64,000 nt of DNA from Blastocatellia bacterium (GCA_013697915.1 JACCVY010000257.1:1-64000), one strand, 5' to 3'; counted from the stretch's first letter, positions 41,760-50,918 are shown. Notes: generated by a model not told the origin, from the letters alone. Translations and numbers: made by a program.

Positions 41760-43310
41760 TTAAGGGGTAGGCTGCGAAACTGCCGGGGAAATGGTTGCCG
41801 AGGGCTTCTGAATGATTTCATCGAAATGGGTTTGCGCGGCTGGCTTGTCTTTGTCTGACTTCAAAGCTGCCGCCGCAAGTCCGAGCGTCGCCTCTTTACG
41901 CAACGTCATATTGTCGGCCGAGAGGCTGGTGTTCGCTTTGGCGATTACAGCTTCGAATGCTTTTGCTGCTTCATCCACATTTCCCGTCAGCAGAGATGCA
42001 CGGCCGTAGAGATACAAAAACTCGGGGTCAGCAGAATCAAGCGGAGTGGGAATTCCTTGCCTGCTAACTTCAGTCTTTGCGGTCGTCGCAAGCCAGGCAG
42101 TTGGATCGCGATCAACTTCGCGCCGGGCAGTTTCAAATCTCGAGAATGAATCTGGTGGCGCGGCGGTTGCTGCCGGTGAAGCCTGTGCCGCGATTTGATT
42201 GTCCGCGTCGACGTAGGGAATTGGACCCTTATATTTCCTGCCGCCATAAAAAGCCGCGCCCACTGCGGCCAGCACGAGCAGAAACAAAATAAAGCGGCCG
42301 AAGAAACCACCACGCCGTTGCTCAGGGGAGTTAACCGGTGCTACTTCAACTGTCCGTTCGAAGTTAACCGGCTCTACTACTTGCGTTGCGACGGCCGGAA
42401 ACGCCTTGCGCGAAGCCGGCACGAATTCTGCCGGCGCTGCGCTTTCGACCGCTTCCATTCTGCGCGCTGCCGAAAGGGTCGGCACAACTTCTGCTTCCGG
42501 CGTCAGCGTCTCGTCCATGTCGGCGCTTCGCATTGTCGCTGAGATTGAAGTACCAACCCGCACAACGACAGCGGTCAGGTTGTCTTCGGCGCCGCGTTCG
42601 TAACAGCGCTCTTTAAGCGCGGCGCAGAGCTCGGGCAGATCTTCATTCAGAATCATCAACTGGCGCAGCTCGTAGTCGGGAATGTGTCGCGTAATACCGT
42701 CGGTGCAGAGAAGAAACTGCGTGCCGTCTTCCACCTCCATCACCTTCATGTCGACTTCAACACCGTCCTCGGCGCCCAGCGCGCGGCTGATAATGTTCTT
42801 GCTGGGATGATTGGCGGCCTGTTCCGCCGTCATGCGTCCGGCGCGTACTTCTTCTTCGACGACTGAATGATCTTCGGTTTCACGCAACAGATGGCCGTCG
42901 GGCGTAAGACGATACAGACGCGAATCGCCGACATGACCGATCGTGGCAATGTTGTTCTTGATATGCAGCGCCACGATGGTGGTCGCCATCATGGCAAACT
43001 TGGCGTGTTCCTGGGCCATCTTGTGAATCGACGCATTGGCGCGTTGAATCGCAAGCTCCATCAGGTCTTCAATGTCGGCGTTCTCTTCCTTATGGCGAAA
43101 CGCTTCATCGAGCACTTCAATTGCAGTTTGTGATGCGACTTCGCCGGCTTCCGCGCCGCCCACGCCATCGGCGACTGAGAAGATGCCACGCTCAGCGTCC
43201 GCCAAAAATGAGTCTTCATTGAGAGGGCGTTTCTCACTCAAGCCGCGATCGGTGACCGCCGAGGATTTAACAGTCAGCTCCGGCGCTGGATGATTGCTGG
43301 GTTGGCTCAT
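41760..43310 (-). CDS. pstP: PP2C-type protein phosphatase with TM segment
   Basis: This 516-residue protein has an N-terminal PPM/PP2C catalytic domain (about 10-250). The motifs are RPLNEDSFLAD, FSVADGVGGAEAGEVAS, GHVGDSRLYRL, LLCTDGITRHI and EDNLTAVVVRV, giving the metal-binding Asp residues. A membrane helix lies near 330-350 (FFGRFILFLLVLAAVGAAFYGG). The C-terminal part outside the membrane is helical and TPR-like (DPEFLYLYGRASLLTGNVDEAAKAFEAVI). It overlaps rodA by 4 nt. It should dephosphorylate targets of the adjacent kinase; that pairing is by analogy with actinobacterial PstP/PknB. Confidence 0.93.
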   Translation of the reverse strand: MSQPSNHPAPELTVKSSAVTDRGLSEKRPLNEDSFLADAERGIFSVADGVGGAEAGEVASQTAIEVLDEAFRHKEENADIEDLMELAIQRANASIHKMAQEHAKFAMMATTIVALHIKNNIATIGHVGDSRLYRLTPDGHLLRETEDHSVVEEEVRAGRMTAEQAANHPSKNIISRALGAEDGVEVDMKVMEVEDGTQFLLCTDGITRHIPDYELRQLMILNEDLPELCAALKERCYERGAEDNLTAVVVRVGTSISATMRSADMDETLTPEAEVVPTLSAARRMEAVESAAPAEFVPASRKAFPAVATQVVEPVNFERTVEVAPVNSPEQRRGGFFGRFILFLLVLAAVGAAFYGGRKYKGPIPYVDADNQIAAQASPAATAAPPDSFSRFETARREVDRDPTAWLATTAKTEVSRQGIPTPLDSADPEFLYLYGRASLLTGNVDEAAKAFEAVIAKANTSLSADNMTLRKEATLGLAAAALKSDKDKPAAQTHFDEIIQKPSATISPAVSQPTP

Positions 43311-44998
43311 TCAACCGCCTCCAAATTTAATGGCGACGCAGCCACGCCGGGCGAGGGCTTGGCGAGCATTTGGTCGCGCGCGTTTCGATGGGAAAAAGCC
43401 ATCAGCATCCCTAACATCGCAAAGCTGGTAACCAGACTGAATCCTCCATGACTAACGAAAGGCAGGGTAATTCCGGTCATCGGCAAAGCCCGCAAAATGC
43501 CGCCGATATTAACCAGGGCCTGGAATCCTATGAAAGCTGTTAAGCCGGCCGCGCAAAGCTTGGTAAACATATCACGCGCATCGAGTGAAGTACGAACCCC
43601 GGCCACCACCAAAACGATCACGGCCAGCAGCACGATCGCGCCTCCAGTCAAACCAAGTTCCTCGCCAATTGCCGCATACACGTAATCCGAGTCGGCGATG
43701 GGTATAACCTCCGCAAAGCCAAGCCCCAGCCCGCGTCCAGTGTTCTTGCCTGAAGCAATGCCAAAAATCGCCTGGGCCGGTTGGAAAGCCAGCTTATCAA
43801 ACCAGACGTCGACGTTGACAATCTTTTGCAGCGCCGGACTCTGCTCTGAGAGTTCCTTGAGTTGCGGATCACGGTTGACAGCTTCCTGGTAATCTTTTTT
43901 CCACCAGGGGATTTCTGGCGACGGCGGTTCGAAACCGTCGAGCCACAAATGGAAGCGCTGTTGAATTCGCGACGGCAGCATTGTCTGAACCGGGCGAGCG
44001 ATGGTCGGCAGCAGCGGCACTTTCTGCTGTACGTCTCGCGGCAGCGCGCCGACGACAAGAATTCCAATTACCAACAGTAACGAACCGACAAATAAGAGCA
44101 ACTGCGGCCAACGTCTGACCGCGACTAGATAAAGCGTCGTATAGGCGCCACTAAAGATCAGCATCTGCCCAAAGTCTTTCAGCGCGAAGAAGGGAACGAA
44201 CGGCAACATCCCCATCACGACCAGAGGGACCACATCACGCGCGCGTGGAATGCCCCAGTAAGTTTCGGCAAGATCTTTGTAACGCGCCGTTAAAATTCCG
44301 GCGAAGCCAAGCAGGAATGGAATCTTTGATGGTTCCCACGGCGTCATGTTCCCCAGCGCCTTGCCGGCGCTGGAAGTGACCACGGCCGCCGCCAATGGCA
44401 CCAGCGTCAGCAGAACCACGATAAAGCTGTTCCGTTGCAGCCAAAGCAGAAAGCCATCGCGAACACAGAACATATAGGCCACGCCAAAGGCTAAGAAAGA
44501 GAAGATTGGAATCCAGGTGTAGCTTGAGGTTATTGCGTCGCCGATTGAGTAGTTTGCTGGGCGCCGCGGCAATTGATTTATGTCGATGGACGAAGCGGGT
44601 GTTGCCGGTAACCCCATCATCTGTTTCTTAGCGGCGTCATAGTTCTCGATGATGTAGCGCGTACGCAATGCTTCCATCTTTTGTTCGCGCGCCGCCGATT
44701 TGTTACGGGCGTTGTATTCCGGATCGCTGTAAAGCCGGTATTGAATCAGCAGACCAATCGAGAAAAGCAGGACGGCGGTCGTAAACAAAATCCACTGGCC
44801 GCTGTAATTCATTACGCGCGACAGCCAGATCACCAGGGCTAACAGGGGCACAAACATCAGCAGGTCCCGCAGCGCTCCGATCGTGGACGTTTCATAACCG
44901 CGCAGCAAACCACCGCGGTGAATGGCCCAGTAGCCCGCAATCTCGAAAAGAAAGACCAGCAGGATTATTAGGAGATGTGATGATGCGCGATTCTTCAT
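43307..44998 (-). CDS. rodA: FtsW/RodA/SpoVE-family glycosyltransferase
   Basis: This 563-residue multi-pass membrane protein belongs to the SEDS peptidoglycan polymerases. Family blocks: SGAYTTLYLVAVRRWPQ, GLGLGFAEVIPIADSDYVYAAIGEELGLTGG and the C-terminal QALVNIGGILRALPMTGITLPFVSHGGFSLVTSFAMLG. It is longer than typical RodA (about 370-430) with an extra region of 100+ residues between helices near residues 90-190. It is encoded directly downstream of the cognate transpeptidase gene pbpA; the two work as a pair. The RodA versus FtsW assignment is not certain. Confidence 0.92.
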   Translation of the reverse strand: MKNRASSHLLIILLVFLFEIAGYWAIHRGGLLRGYETSTIGALRDLLMFVPLLALVIWLSRVMNYSGQWILFTTAVLLFSIGLLIQYRLYSDPEYNARNKSAAREQKMEALRTRYIIENYDAAKKQMMGLPATPASSIDINQLPRRPANYSIGDAITSSYTWIPIFSFLAFGVAYMFCVRDGFLLWLQRNSFIVVLLTLVPLAAAVVTSSAGKALGNMTPWEPSKIPFLLGFAGILTARYKDLAETYWGIPRARDVVPLVVMGMLPFVPFFALKDFGQMLIFSGAYTTLYLVAVRRWPQLLLFVGSLLLVIGILVVGALPRDVQQKVPLLPTIARPVQTMLPSRIQQRFHLWLDGFEPPSPEIPWWKKDYQEAVNRDPQLKELSEQSPALQKIVNVDVWFDKLAFQPAQAIFGIASGKNTGRGLGLGFAEVIPIADSDYVYAAIGEELGLTGGAIVLLAVIVLVVAGVRTSLDARDMFTKLCAAGLTAFIGFQALVNIGGILRALPMTGITLPFVSHGGFSLVTSFAMLGMLMAFSHRNARDQMLAKPSPGVAASPLNLEAVE

Positions 44999-45009
44999 TT
45001 AGTCAATTA

Positions 45010-45089
45010 CCCTCTCCCTTTGGGAGAGGGAAGGAAGAGGGCCTGTTGTCGCCTAAACCCTCCCCTCAATCCCCTCCCAGCCGGAGGGG
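45010..45089. repeat. Two GC-rich hairpins in the pbpA-rodA spacer
   Basis: CCCTCTCCC and GGGAGAGGG pair at 45010-45030, and CCCCTCC pairs with GGAGGGG at 45071-45089. They fill the spacer between the pbpA stop and the rodA start. Neither is followed by a T run on either strand, so they look like repeats more than terminators. Confidence 0.5.
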
Positions 45090-45104
45090 AAGTAAAACCC
45101 AAAA

Positions 45105-47015
45105 TCAAGGCGTCGGTGTTGCTGTTGCGCGCGGCCGTCGCCGGGCCCGCGCTTGCCTTTGCGGCTGATTGTTTGGTTGACTCCTGGCCGCATTGAAATA
45201 CCCGAGGTCCTTCGCCTTCATGACTAAAGCCGCCGCTATCGGCGCCGCTGATTTCGATCCATAGCCACCGCCTTCGACAATGACGGCCATCGCCAGCTGT
45301 GGCCGTTCGAGCGGAGCAATGCACAGGAACCACGCGTCAACGCGCGGATTCTCTTCATCCATGATGGTCTCTTCATATTCACGAATGATGTTGCCCTTGT
45401 TGTCCTTTTCAACGCGGTGTCGGCTCTTTGGTTCTCCAGTTTTCAGATCATAGACAGGCACGATCTTCTGTGCCGTTCCTGTCTTGCCGCCAGTGTTGAT
45501 GCCGGCCGCTTGCACGGGAGCAAAAACTCCGCGCGCTGTGCCACGGGCGCCGCCCGTCACCCGACCCATGATGCTGCGCAGTGTTGCCGCCACCTGCGGC
45601 GTCATCACTTGCTTAAACATTTCGGGCGGACGATTGAACTCAATCTTGGGTTTCATCAAACGTCCATCCATATTCGCAATCGCCGCCGCCGCCAGCGCCA
45701 TTTGGAACGGAGTCATCTGGCCGGCGTATCCCTGGCCATAACCCATCAGGGCAAGATCGTATCTAGTCACCCCTTTGCCGGTGACTATTGTGGCTTCGCG
45801 CGGGGCCAGCGCGCGCTTAATGGCATCGCTGCTGGCGTTCCAAATTTCAGGTTCCTTGCGGCCGCGCAATGCTTCCGTCGGCGTGTCGTAAGTGCCAATG
45901 CCCAGCAATTGCGCCGCAACTTTCAGACGTTCGGCGCCAAGCTTCACGCCCATTTGGGCGAAGTACTGATTGCAGGAAACTTCGTAAGCGGTATCGATGC
46001 CGATGCGGCCGTGGACTTCGCCCGGTCCACCGTCATCCATAATCACGTTTGCGCCCGGCGCCGCAACATAGCCACCGCTGCTACAAGTGAACTGCGTGTT
46101 CTGCTCACCCGCGAGAAAAGCAGCCGTCATCGTCACAGTCTTGAAGGTTGAGCCGGGAATGTAATAAGCGCCAAGCGCGCGGCTCACCAGAGGACGATCG
46201 CGTTGGTTTGCTTCGAGCCTAATCCAGGTAGCTTCGTCTTCAACTTCTTTCAAGCTATAGGACGGCTCGCTATAGAGGGCCAACACTTCGCCGGTTTGCG
46301 GGTTCACGACAACAACGGCGCCGTGCTTTCCTTTCAACTGGTCCATGGCCATCTGTTGCAGATCGCGATCAATTGTTAAGCGAACGTCAGTGTTGCCTTT
46401 GATATTTATTGTCTTGCCCCGGGCAACTTCCAGCGCTTCGGGAAGGGCGCCACTTTGCGGTCCAAACAGGGCGCGTTCCAGTCCCGGATCGCCGCGATCG
46501 GAGCCAAAGATTTGCGCCATCGCCTGATCCATCGGGTAATCGCGGTAGATGTTCCCGCTGGAATCACGGCGATATAACGCCAGCGCGTTTTCAAGTTTGC
46601 CACTGCGATCCAATAGCCACCCGCGCAACGTCGATTCCGAGAGACGCCGGTTGCGCAAATCTTTGTAACCCAGTTCCTGGAACTTTTCGTTGTTTTCCGC
46701 CGCGTAGTGGGACCAATAAACGTGAAAACCAAACACACCCAACGCCAGCAGCACGAATATCCAACGCAACGCGCGCAGGCCGCGATTGGTTGAAGTTGAG
46801 CCAAGACGCCGCTTAACTGCTTTTGGAAGATCTTCCGCAACTGCCAGTGGTGTGATTACACCACGGCGCCGGTTGCGAAAAAGCGAGACCAGCAACACCA
46901 AAGCGATTAGCGACAGTCCGGCGAGATAAATCAGGGTGAGCGTAGCCGGCACTCTTTCCGGCACGGTAACCGAAGAGGCCGGGGTGGCTGATTGAAAGAG
47001 CAGGAAGAGGGTCAT
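45105..47015 (-). CDS. pbpA: Penicillin-binding protein transpeptidase (PBP2/PbpA)
   Basis: This class B penicillin-binding protein of about 636 residues has two N-terminal hydrophobic segments (about 25-47 and 80-101), which is one more than usual. The transpeptidase motifs are SxxK in PGSTFKTVT (Ser289), SxN in YEVSCNQYFA, and KTG in GGKTGTAQK. It cross-links peptidoglycan. ATG 47015 is preferred to the TTG at 47024, since it gives a simple N-terminus. No PASTA domain is present. It lies between fhaB and rodA. Confidence 0.93.
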   Translation of the reverse strand: MTLFLLFQSATPASSVTVPERVPATLTLIYLAGLSLIALVLLVSLFRNRRRGVITPLAVAEDLPKAVKRRLGSTSTNRGLRALRWIFVLLALGVFGFHVYWSHYAAENNEKFQELGYKDLRNRRLSESTLRGWLLDRSGKLENALALYRRDSSGNIYRDYPMDQAMAQIFGSDRGDPGLERALFGPQSGALPEALEVARGKTINIKGNTDVRLTIDRDLQQMAMDQLKGKHGAVVVVNPQTGEVLALYSEPSYSLKEVEDEATWIRLEANQRDRPLVSRALGAYYIPGSTFKTVTMTAAFLAGEQNTQFTCSSGGYVAAPGANVIMDDGGPGEVHGRIGIDTAYEVSCNQYFAQMGVKLGAERLKVAAQLLGIGTYDTPTEALRGRKEPEIWNASSDAIKRALAPREATIVTGKGVTRYDLALMGYGQGYAGQMTPFQMALAAAAIANMDGRLMKPKIEFNRPPEMFKQVMTPQVAATLRSIMGRVTGGARGTARGVFAPVQAAGINTGGKTGTAQKIVPVYDLKTGEPKSRHRVEKDNKGNIIREYEETIMDEENPRVDAWFLCIAPLERPQLAMAVIVEGGGYGSKSAAPIAAALVMKAKDLGYFNAARSQPNNQPQRQARARRRPRATATPTP

Positions 47016-47030
47016 CGTGTTCAATGGACT

Positions 47031-47130
47031 GCTCTGTGCAACCTTTGTGTTCTCTGTGTCTCCGTGGTGAATTTAGTCGATGGTTAAGGCTCACCACTGA
47101 GACACAGAGTTCACAGAGAACGCACAGAGA
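47031..47130. repeat. Inverted repeat, CTCTGTG units
   Basis: The left arm (TGTGTTCT, CTGTGTC, TCCGTGG, TGA from about 47046) is inverted at 47091-47130 (TCACCACTGAGACACAGAG then TTCACAGAGAACGCACAGAG in outline). Units are 7-8 nt long. It fits the heptanucleotide-array pattern and fills the fhaB-pbpA spacer. Confidence 0.75.
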
Positions 47131-47164
47131 CGTTCAAAATTCAAGACTATTGTGACTCCAAAAC

Positions 47165-47992
47165 TCATTCGCTTCGGCGAAATCTCACCTCGACGTCGCC
47201 AAAGCCCACTACGTCGCCATTCTCGATCTGCCGCGCTTCGCCGTACGAGATGCGACGGCCATTTATAAAAGTTCCGTTTGTCGATCCCGTGTCAGCGACC
47301 AGCAGTGTTCCCTGTTGATTCATCAGCAGGGTGGCATGAATTTTGGACACGCTGGTGTCGTGCAAGGCAAGCTCGTTGTCAGTCGCGCGTCCGACATTCA
47401 GACGCCGGCCTCCGGGCTTGAACACGAGCGCCACTTCACGCGTGCCGTTGCTCATGGTGACGCGAGCCACCACGCCAACGTCGGGAATCTTTGGCACTCC
47501 TTTTGGCGGCGCAGGCAAATGCTGCGCGCGCTTTTCTTCATCCTCGCGCCGTATTTTTTCTTCAAACTCGCCGAACGTCGGATCAACCGTTATACCGCTG
47601 GTAAAAATATCGACTTCGGTTTCGACTTTTACCGGCGCCAGCGTGCGATAACGATGATCATTGATGTGGTCGATGGCGGCGGCCAGGACTTCCGTTTCCA
47701 GGTCTTTGATTATTTCGGGGGGCGCTTCGGAGTGCGTGCCCCATTCGACTTTGAGTTTCAGATGATGGGGGGCTATGCGGCCACTGCGGCCTTCATCCCG
47801 CACGCGTTCATCGATCAGTTTCTTCATGCGCTCGATGAGTTGCGAAGTTGTCAGGCCGCCTTTCGGCGCGACGGTGCGTCCGAACTTGCGGTCAACGACT
47901 TCGCCCATGCTTTCCAGCACGCGCCGCATCAAACGCTCGGGCAGGGCCTCTTCGCGCTTCGTCTTCTTTGGTTGCTTGCCTTCGTCTGCCAT
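47165..47992 (-). CDS. fhaB: FhaB-like protein (DUF3662 + FHA)
   Basis: This 275-residue protein has an N-terminal DUF3662 region (about 15-130: LPERLMRRVLESMGEVVDRKFGRTVAPKGGLTTSQLIERM) and a C-terminal FHA domain (LNVGRATDNELALHDTSVSKIHATLLMNQQGTLLVADTGSTNGTFINGRRISYGE), which retains the Arg, Ser-x-x-His and Asn-Gly phosphothreonine-binding pattern. Its C-terminal half is closer to classical FHA than that of fhaA. It opens the minus-strand cluster, with a plausible promoter at 48063-48090. Confidence 0.9.
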   Translation of the reverse strand: MADEGKQPKKTKREEALPERLMRRVLESMGEVVDRKFGRTVAPKGGLTTSQLIERMKKLIDERVRDEGRSGRIAPHHLKLKVEWGTHSEAPPEIIKDLETEVLAAAIDHINDHRYRTLAPVKVETEVDIFTSGITVDPTFGEFEEKIRREDEEKRAQHLPAPPKGVPKIPDVGVVARVTMSNGTREVALVFKPGGRRLNVGRATDNELALHDTSVSKIHATLLMNQQGTLLVADTGSTNGTFINGRRISYGEARQIENGDVVGFGDVEVRFRRSE

Positions 47993-48062
47993 TGTTGAAA
48001 AAAACGCAGCTCGGTCATGCTGCGCAGAAAACGAAAACTAAACTTCTAAGGGAACGAGGCTT

Positions 48063-48090
48063 ATTCTACTTTAAACTGGGGTTTCGACAA
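48063..48090 (-). promoter_or_regulatory. Candidate promoter for fhaB-pbpA-rodA-pstP-pknB-fhaA
   Basis: On the minus strand TTGTCG (complement of 48085-48090) and TAGAAT (complement of 48063-48068) are 16 bp apart. The predicted start near 48056 leaves a leader of about 63 nt before the fhaB ATG at 47992. Confidence 0.5.
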
Positions 48091-48170
48091 TAGCGTGGAA
48101 AATTGGTGGGACATTACTGAAATTGTGAAATAAAAATGGTGGTCGTGAGTGGCTTTGCACAGAAATGTTC

Positions 48171-48332
48171 GGCCGCATAAAAAGAGCGGGGGCAAGCCCT
48201 CCTTCCCAACCTCGAGCTGATCCAAGTTGAAGGTTAATCGCTGCCGGAAAGGCTTTCAACGTCAAAGCAATCGCGCAAGTCCAATAGTCTCGAGGTCGGG
48301 AAGGAGGGCTTGCCCCCGCTCTTTAGCGGGCC
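48171..48332. repeat. Long inverted repeat (GAGCGGGGGC family, copy 1)
   Basis: The left arm 48181-48216 (AAAGAGCGGGGGCAAGCCCT, then CCTTCCCAACCTCGAG) is inverted almost exactly at 48289-48324. The flanks (GGCCGC.. and ..GCGGGCC) extend it. It lies in the 396-bp gap between fhaB and the methyltransferase gene. Other copies are at 49255-49378 and 55938-56080. Confidence 0.85.
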
Positions 48333-48388
48333 TAACATCGATTATCAAATCATGACGAATGGTCCAGGTTACCAGACCGTTAGCTATC

Positions 48389-49207
48389 TCATTTTGATTT
48401 GGTGGCGTGGTGATCTCGCTGCCGCGCAGCCTCGTAAAGCAATACGCCGGCAGCCACCGAAACATTCAAACTCTCAACCGGCTCTCGCATAGGAATTCTT
48501 GTGGCTTCGGCCGCGGCTTCGATTTCAGCCCGGGTAAGGCCGCTGGTTTCCGGACCAAGAATCAAGGCGCGTCGAATGGTCCAATCCATCTCGGTATAAA
48601 CGGTAGTCGCATCGAGGTCCGCGCAAACCGTCTTGACGCCATGTTGCGAGCACCAGTCGATCACCTCTTCATAGCTGGGCCGAAACCAAATTGGCAGGCG
48701 AAACGCGGCGCCCATTGCGCCGCGTAATGCTTTGGGCGAAAACGGATCGGTAGCATTTTCAGTGGCAATGGCGCCGGTCACTCCGGTCGCTTCCGCGGTT
48801 CGCAGTATCGCTCCGACATTTACCGGATTGGTGATTCGATGCATCACCACAATCAACGGCGTTTCTTTTTGCTTATTGGTGAAATGCTCTTCGGTCATCG
48901 CCGGCCGTGCCACAAGCATGACGACGCCCTGCGGTGTTTTGCTGTAAGAAATTGAAGCAAGCAACTTCTCACTCACAATTGCGTTGCGCTCACTAGCAGT
49001 AGCAAATTTTTCAATCAACTCAGCCGGTTTGGGCTTTTGCGCAAGTTCGTGCGAAACAATGAGTGCGTGGATAGGCAGTTGCGAGTTCACTGCTTCTTCG
49101 CAAAGACGCAGGCCTTCGACGAAGATCATTTCTTCCACCTTGCCATCGCGAATCGCGCGCGCTTCGCGCAGCAGGGAATTGTCTTTACTGGTGATTCGTT
49201 CAGCCAT
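48389..49207 (-). CDS. SpoU-family (TrmH/RlmB) RNA methyltransferase
   Basis: This 272-residue protein is a SPOUT-class 2'-O-ribose methyltransferase acting on rRNA or tRNA. Motif 1 is VVMHRITNPVNVGAILRTAEATGV, motif 2 is ALILGPETSGLTRAEIEAA, and motif 3 is RIPMREPVESLNVSVAAGVLLYEA, forming the knotted AdoMet site. The N-terminal part (ITSKDNSLLREARAIRDGK...FVEGLRLCEEAV) is the substrate-binding domain. The exact nucleotide modified is not determined. Inverted repeats of the same family flank it on both sides. Confidence 0.92.
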   Translation of the reverse strand: MAERITSKDNSLLREARAIRDGKVEEMIFVEGLRLCEEAVNSQLPIHALIVSHELAQKPKPAELIEKFATASERNAIVSEKLLASISYSKTPQGVVMLVARPAMTEEHFTNKQKETPLIVVMHRITNPVNVGAILRTAEATGVTGAIATENATDPFSPKALRGAMGAAFRLPIWFRPSYEEVIDWCSQHGVKTVCADLDATTVYTEMDWTIRRALILGPETSGLTRAEIEAAAEATRIPMREPVESLNVSVAAGVLLYEAARQRDHHATKSK

Positions 49208-49254
49208 TTATTCAACGCTACGAGCAGATGGGGACGGCGACTCAAGAAAGCAAC

Positions 49255-49378
49255 CTCATGGTCGGGAAGGGTGGCTTTGGCACCCCAGCGCGGCTGCCGC
49301 GCCCGGGACCCCGCTTGCCCCCGCCTACGCTTGAGTGCCGCTCAAGAGCGGGGGTAAACCACCCTTTCCAACCATGAG
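49255..49378. repeat. Long inverted repeat (GAGCGGGGGC family, copy 2)
   Basis: CTCATGGTCGGGAAGGGTGG near 49255-49274 is inverted at CCACCCTTTCCAACCATGAG ending at 49378. Inside are CCCCGC and GCGGGGG edges and a GCGCGGCTGCCGCGC-type hairpin. Compared with copy 1 the order of the outer and inner motifs is reversed. It fills the spacer between the methyltransferase and the EEP-hydrolase genes, whose coding strands are the same. Confidence 0.8.
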
Positions 49379-49448
49379 ATTATATGGCTTGAATGGCTGT
49401 CTCGTTTCTTTGTGCTTGACTTCTTTTTATTCCAGGCCGATCTCGCTT

Positions 49449-50381
49449 CTATTCCAGAGAGATCTCGGCCCAGATGGGCCAGTGATCGGAAACATTCAAT
49501 GGTCGTGCGACTCCCCAATTCATGATCTTAAGGTCGCGATAAAAAATCCAATCTGCATGCAAACGAATTCCCGCACCACGCCAGGTCGGCGTGCCGGTGG
49601 GAATGGGCGTTTGAAATCCCCGGGCTTCCATGAAACTTCTCGTCTCTGCACATTTTCGTCGAGACAGGGTGTTGAAATCGCCAACTACCAATGTAGGTCC
49701 GGAATGTTTTTCAGCTTCTGCTGCTAACACTTCGAGCTGTTCCAGTTGTCCGCCAATCGCCGCATGCGGATCGACATGAGCGTTAAGAATTCGCAGCCTC
49801 TTGTTTCCCAGTGAAATCGTCGCGGCCATTGCAAGCCGCGGCCTCCAGGGACATTCGTGCCACGGCAAATCGATACGCGTCACCTCCTCGAGCGGATAAC
49901 GACTCAGCAAAGCAATGCCGGTGTCGCCCGTGTCGTGCAACCCAATCTGTTCTTCAAAATCCAACCACCACTGCCGCGCAACCGGCGGTTGTCCGCGCGG
50001 GATGCCGGCCGGCGCATGGACCCAAAAACTTTGCAACGCTTCCGCCAGCTCGCGCGCGACGTGATGGCCTCCTGCGCGCGTGGTTTGTTTGTCTGCTTCC
50101 TGCAACGCCACCACATCCGGGAAGGGCATTAGTTTAGCTGAGTTCAGAACATTCGCGACCCTGCGAATATTTTCACCAACTTGAGAGGTGCGCTTTCCGT
50201 TGCCGCTAAGCCCGAGCTTGCGCAGCAGTCCGCTTGATATCAAAAAGCGTCCGACCGCATAGCGAATGTTGTATGATGCGATTACGAGTTGGGAACTTTC
50301 GCGGTCGCCAATTGACTGCGGCAGAGCACTACCGAACTCAAGTGTTTCAGAATCTTTCAGCGGGGGAATTGCGGTTACCAT
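49449..50381 (-). CDS. Endonuclease/exonuclease/phosphatase-fold hydrolase
   Basis: This 310-residue protein has the EEP (DNase I-like) fold. Motifs: VIASYNIRYAVG (the Asn of the first motif), VVALQEADKQ (metal-binding Glu), ILNAHVDPHA, LVVGDFNTLSRR (Asp and Asn), and the final SDHWPIWAEI (Asp-His pair). The substrate may be a nucleic acid, a phosphoinositide-like lipid or a phosphoester; the sequence does not tell. No signal peptide is visible. It is divergent from the receiver-like gene upstream. Confidence 0.85.
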   Translation of the reverse strand: MVTAIPPLKDSETLEFGSALPQSIGDRESSQLVIASYNIRYAVGRFLISSGLLRKLGLSGNGKRTSQVGENIRRVANVLNSAKLMPFPDVVALQEADKQTTRAGGHHVARELAEALQSFWVHAPAGIPRGQPPVARQWWLDFEEQIGLHDTGDTGIALLSRYPLEEVTRIDLPWHECPWRPRLAMAATISLGNKRLRILNAHVDPHAAIGGQLEQLEVLAAEAEKHSGPTLVVGDFNTLSRRKCAETRSFMEARGFQTPIPTGTPTWRGAGIRLHADWIFYRDLKIMNWGVARPLNVSDHWPIWAEISLE

Positions 50382-50528
50382 CAGAACTTATCTTTACGCG
50401 ATCTGATTCCGAACGACAAATCGAAAAATGCTAACCTCCTGCTGCTATGACATTCGTCCATAACCGCAACCCAGTCCGGCAGGCGTACGCAGCAACAACC
50501 GTCAACTCTCTCTCGTCACGACACAAAT

Positions 50529-50912
50529 ATGATTCGAACTGTAATTGCTGTAATTGACGACATGTTTTTGGCCTCGAAAGTTCGGGCTACGGCCAAAGCT
50601 TTGGGAATGCTCGCTGTCTTTCCACGCGGCCTCGACTCGCTTCGGCATAGTATTGACGACGGCGTGCCTGACATTATCGTCGTCGATCTGCAACACGCAA
50701 AGCTCGACCCAATTGCCCTCGGCAGTGAGTTGAAAACTAATGAAAGACTGAAGGCCGTTCCGGTGGTTGGATTCTTTTCTCACGTTGAAGCGGAACTGCA
50801 GCGGAAAGCCGTGCAGGCGGGCTATGATCAGGTGCTGCCGCGTTCTGTGTTCTTTGGCGAACTGGCAAATGTTCTTTCGGGCGAAAGCAAGTGCGAGAGC
50901 AAGAAGGCCTAA
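50529..50912 (+). CDS. Stand-alone degenerate receiver domain protein
   Basis: This 127-residue protein looks like a CheY-type receiver: IAVIDDMF at residues 6-13 keeps the acidic pair Asp10-Asp11, the phosphoacceptor-like Asp53 lies in IIVVDLQH, and Ser84 is in VVGFFSHVE. The invariant lysine after beta 5 is replaced (VLPRSVF, Arg105). Without this Lys normal phosphorylation switching is unlikely. No histidine kinase or output gene is adjacent. It could be a pseudo-receiver signalling by protein contact. Convergent with the DAHP synthase gene. Confidence 0.75.
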   Translation: MIRTVIAVIDDMFLASKVRATAKALGMLAVFPRGLDSLRHSIDDGVPDIIVVDLQHAKLDPIALGSELKTNERLKAVPVVGFFSHVEAELQRKAVQAGYDQVLPRSVFFGELANVLSGESKCESKKA

Positions 50913-50918
50913 GGCGTT

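Noticed and set aside
45010..45089. Rho-independent terminator between pbpA and rodA
   Set aside because: The hairpins have no T run on the coding strand, and the cluster seems to be one operon.
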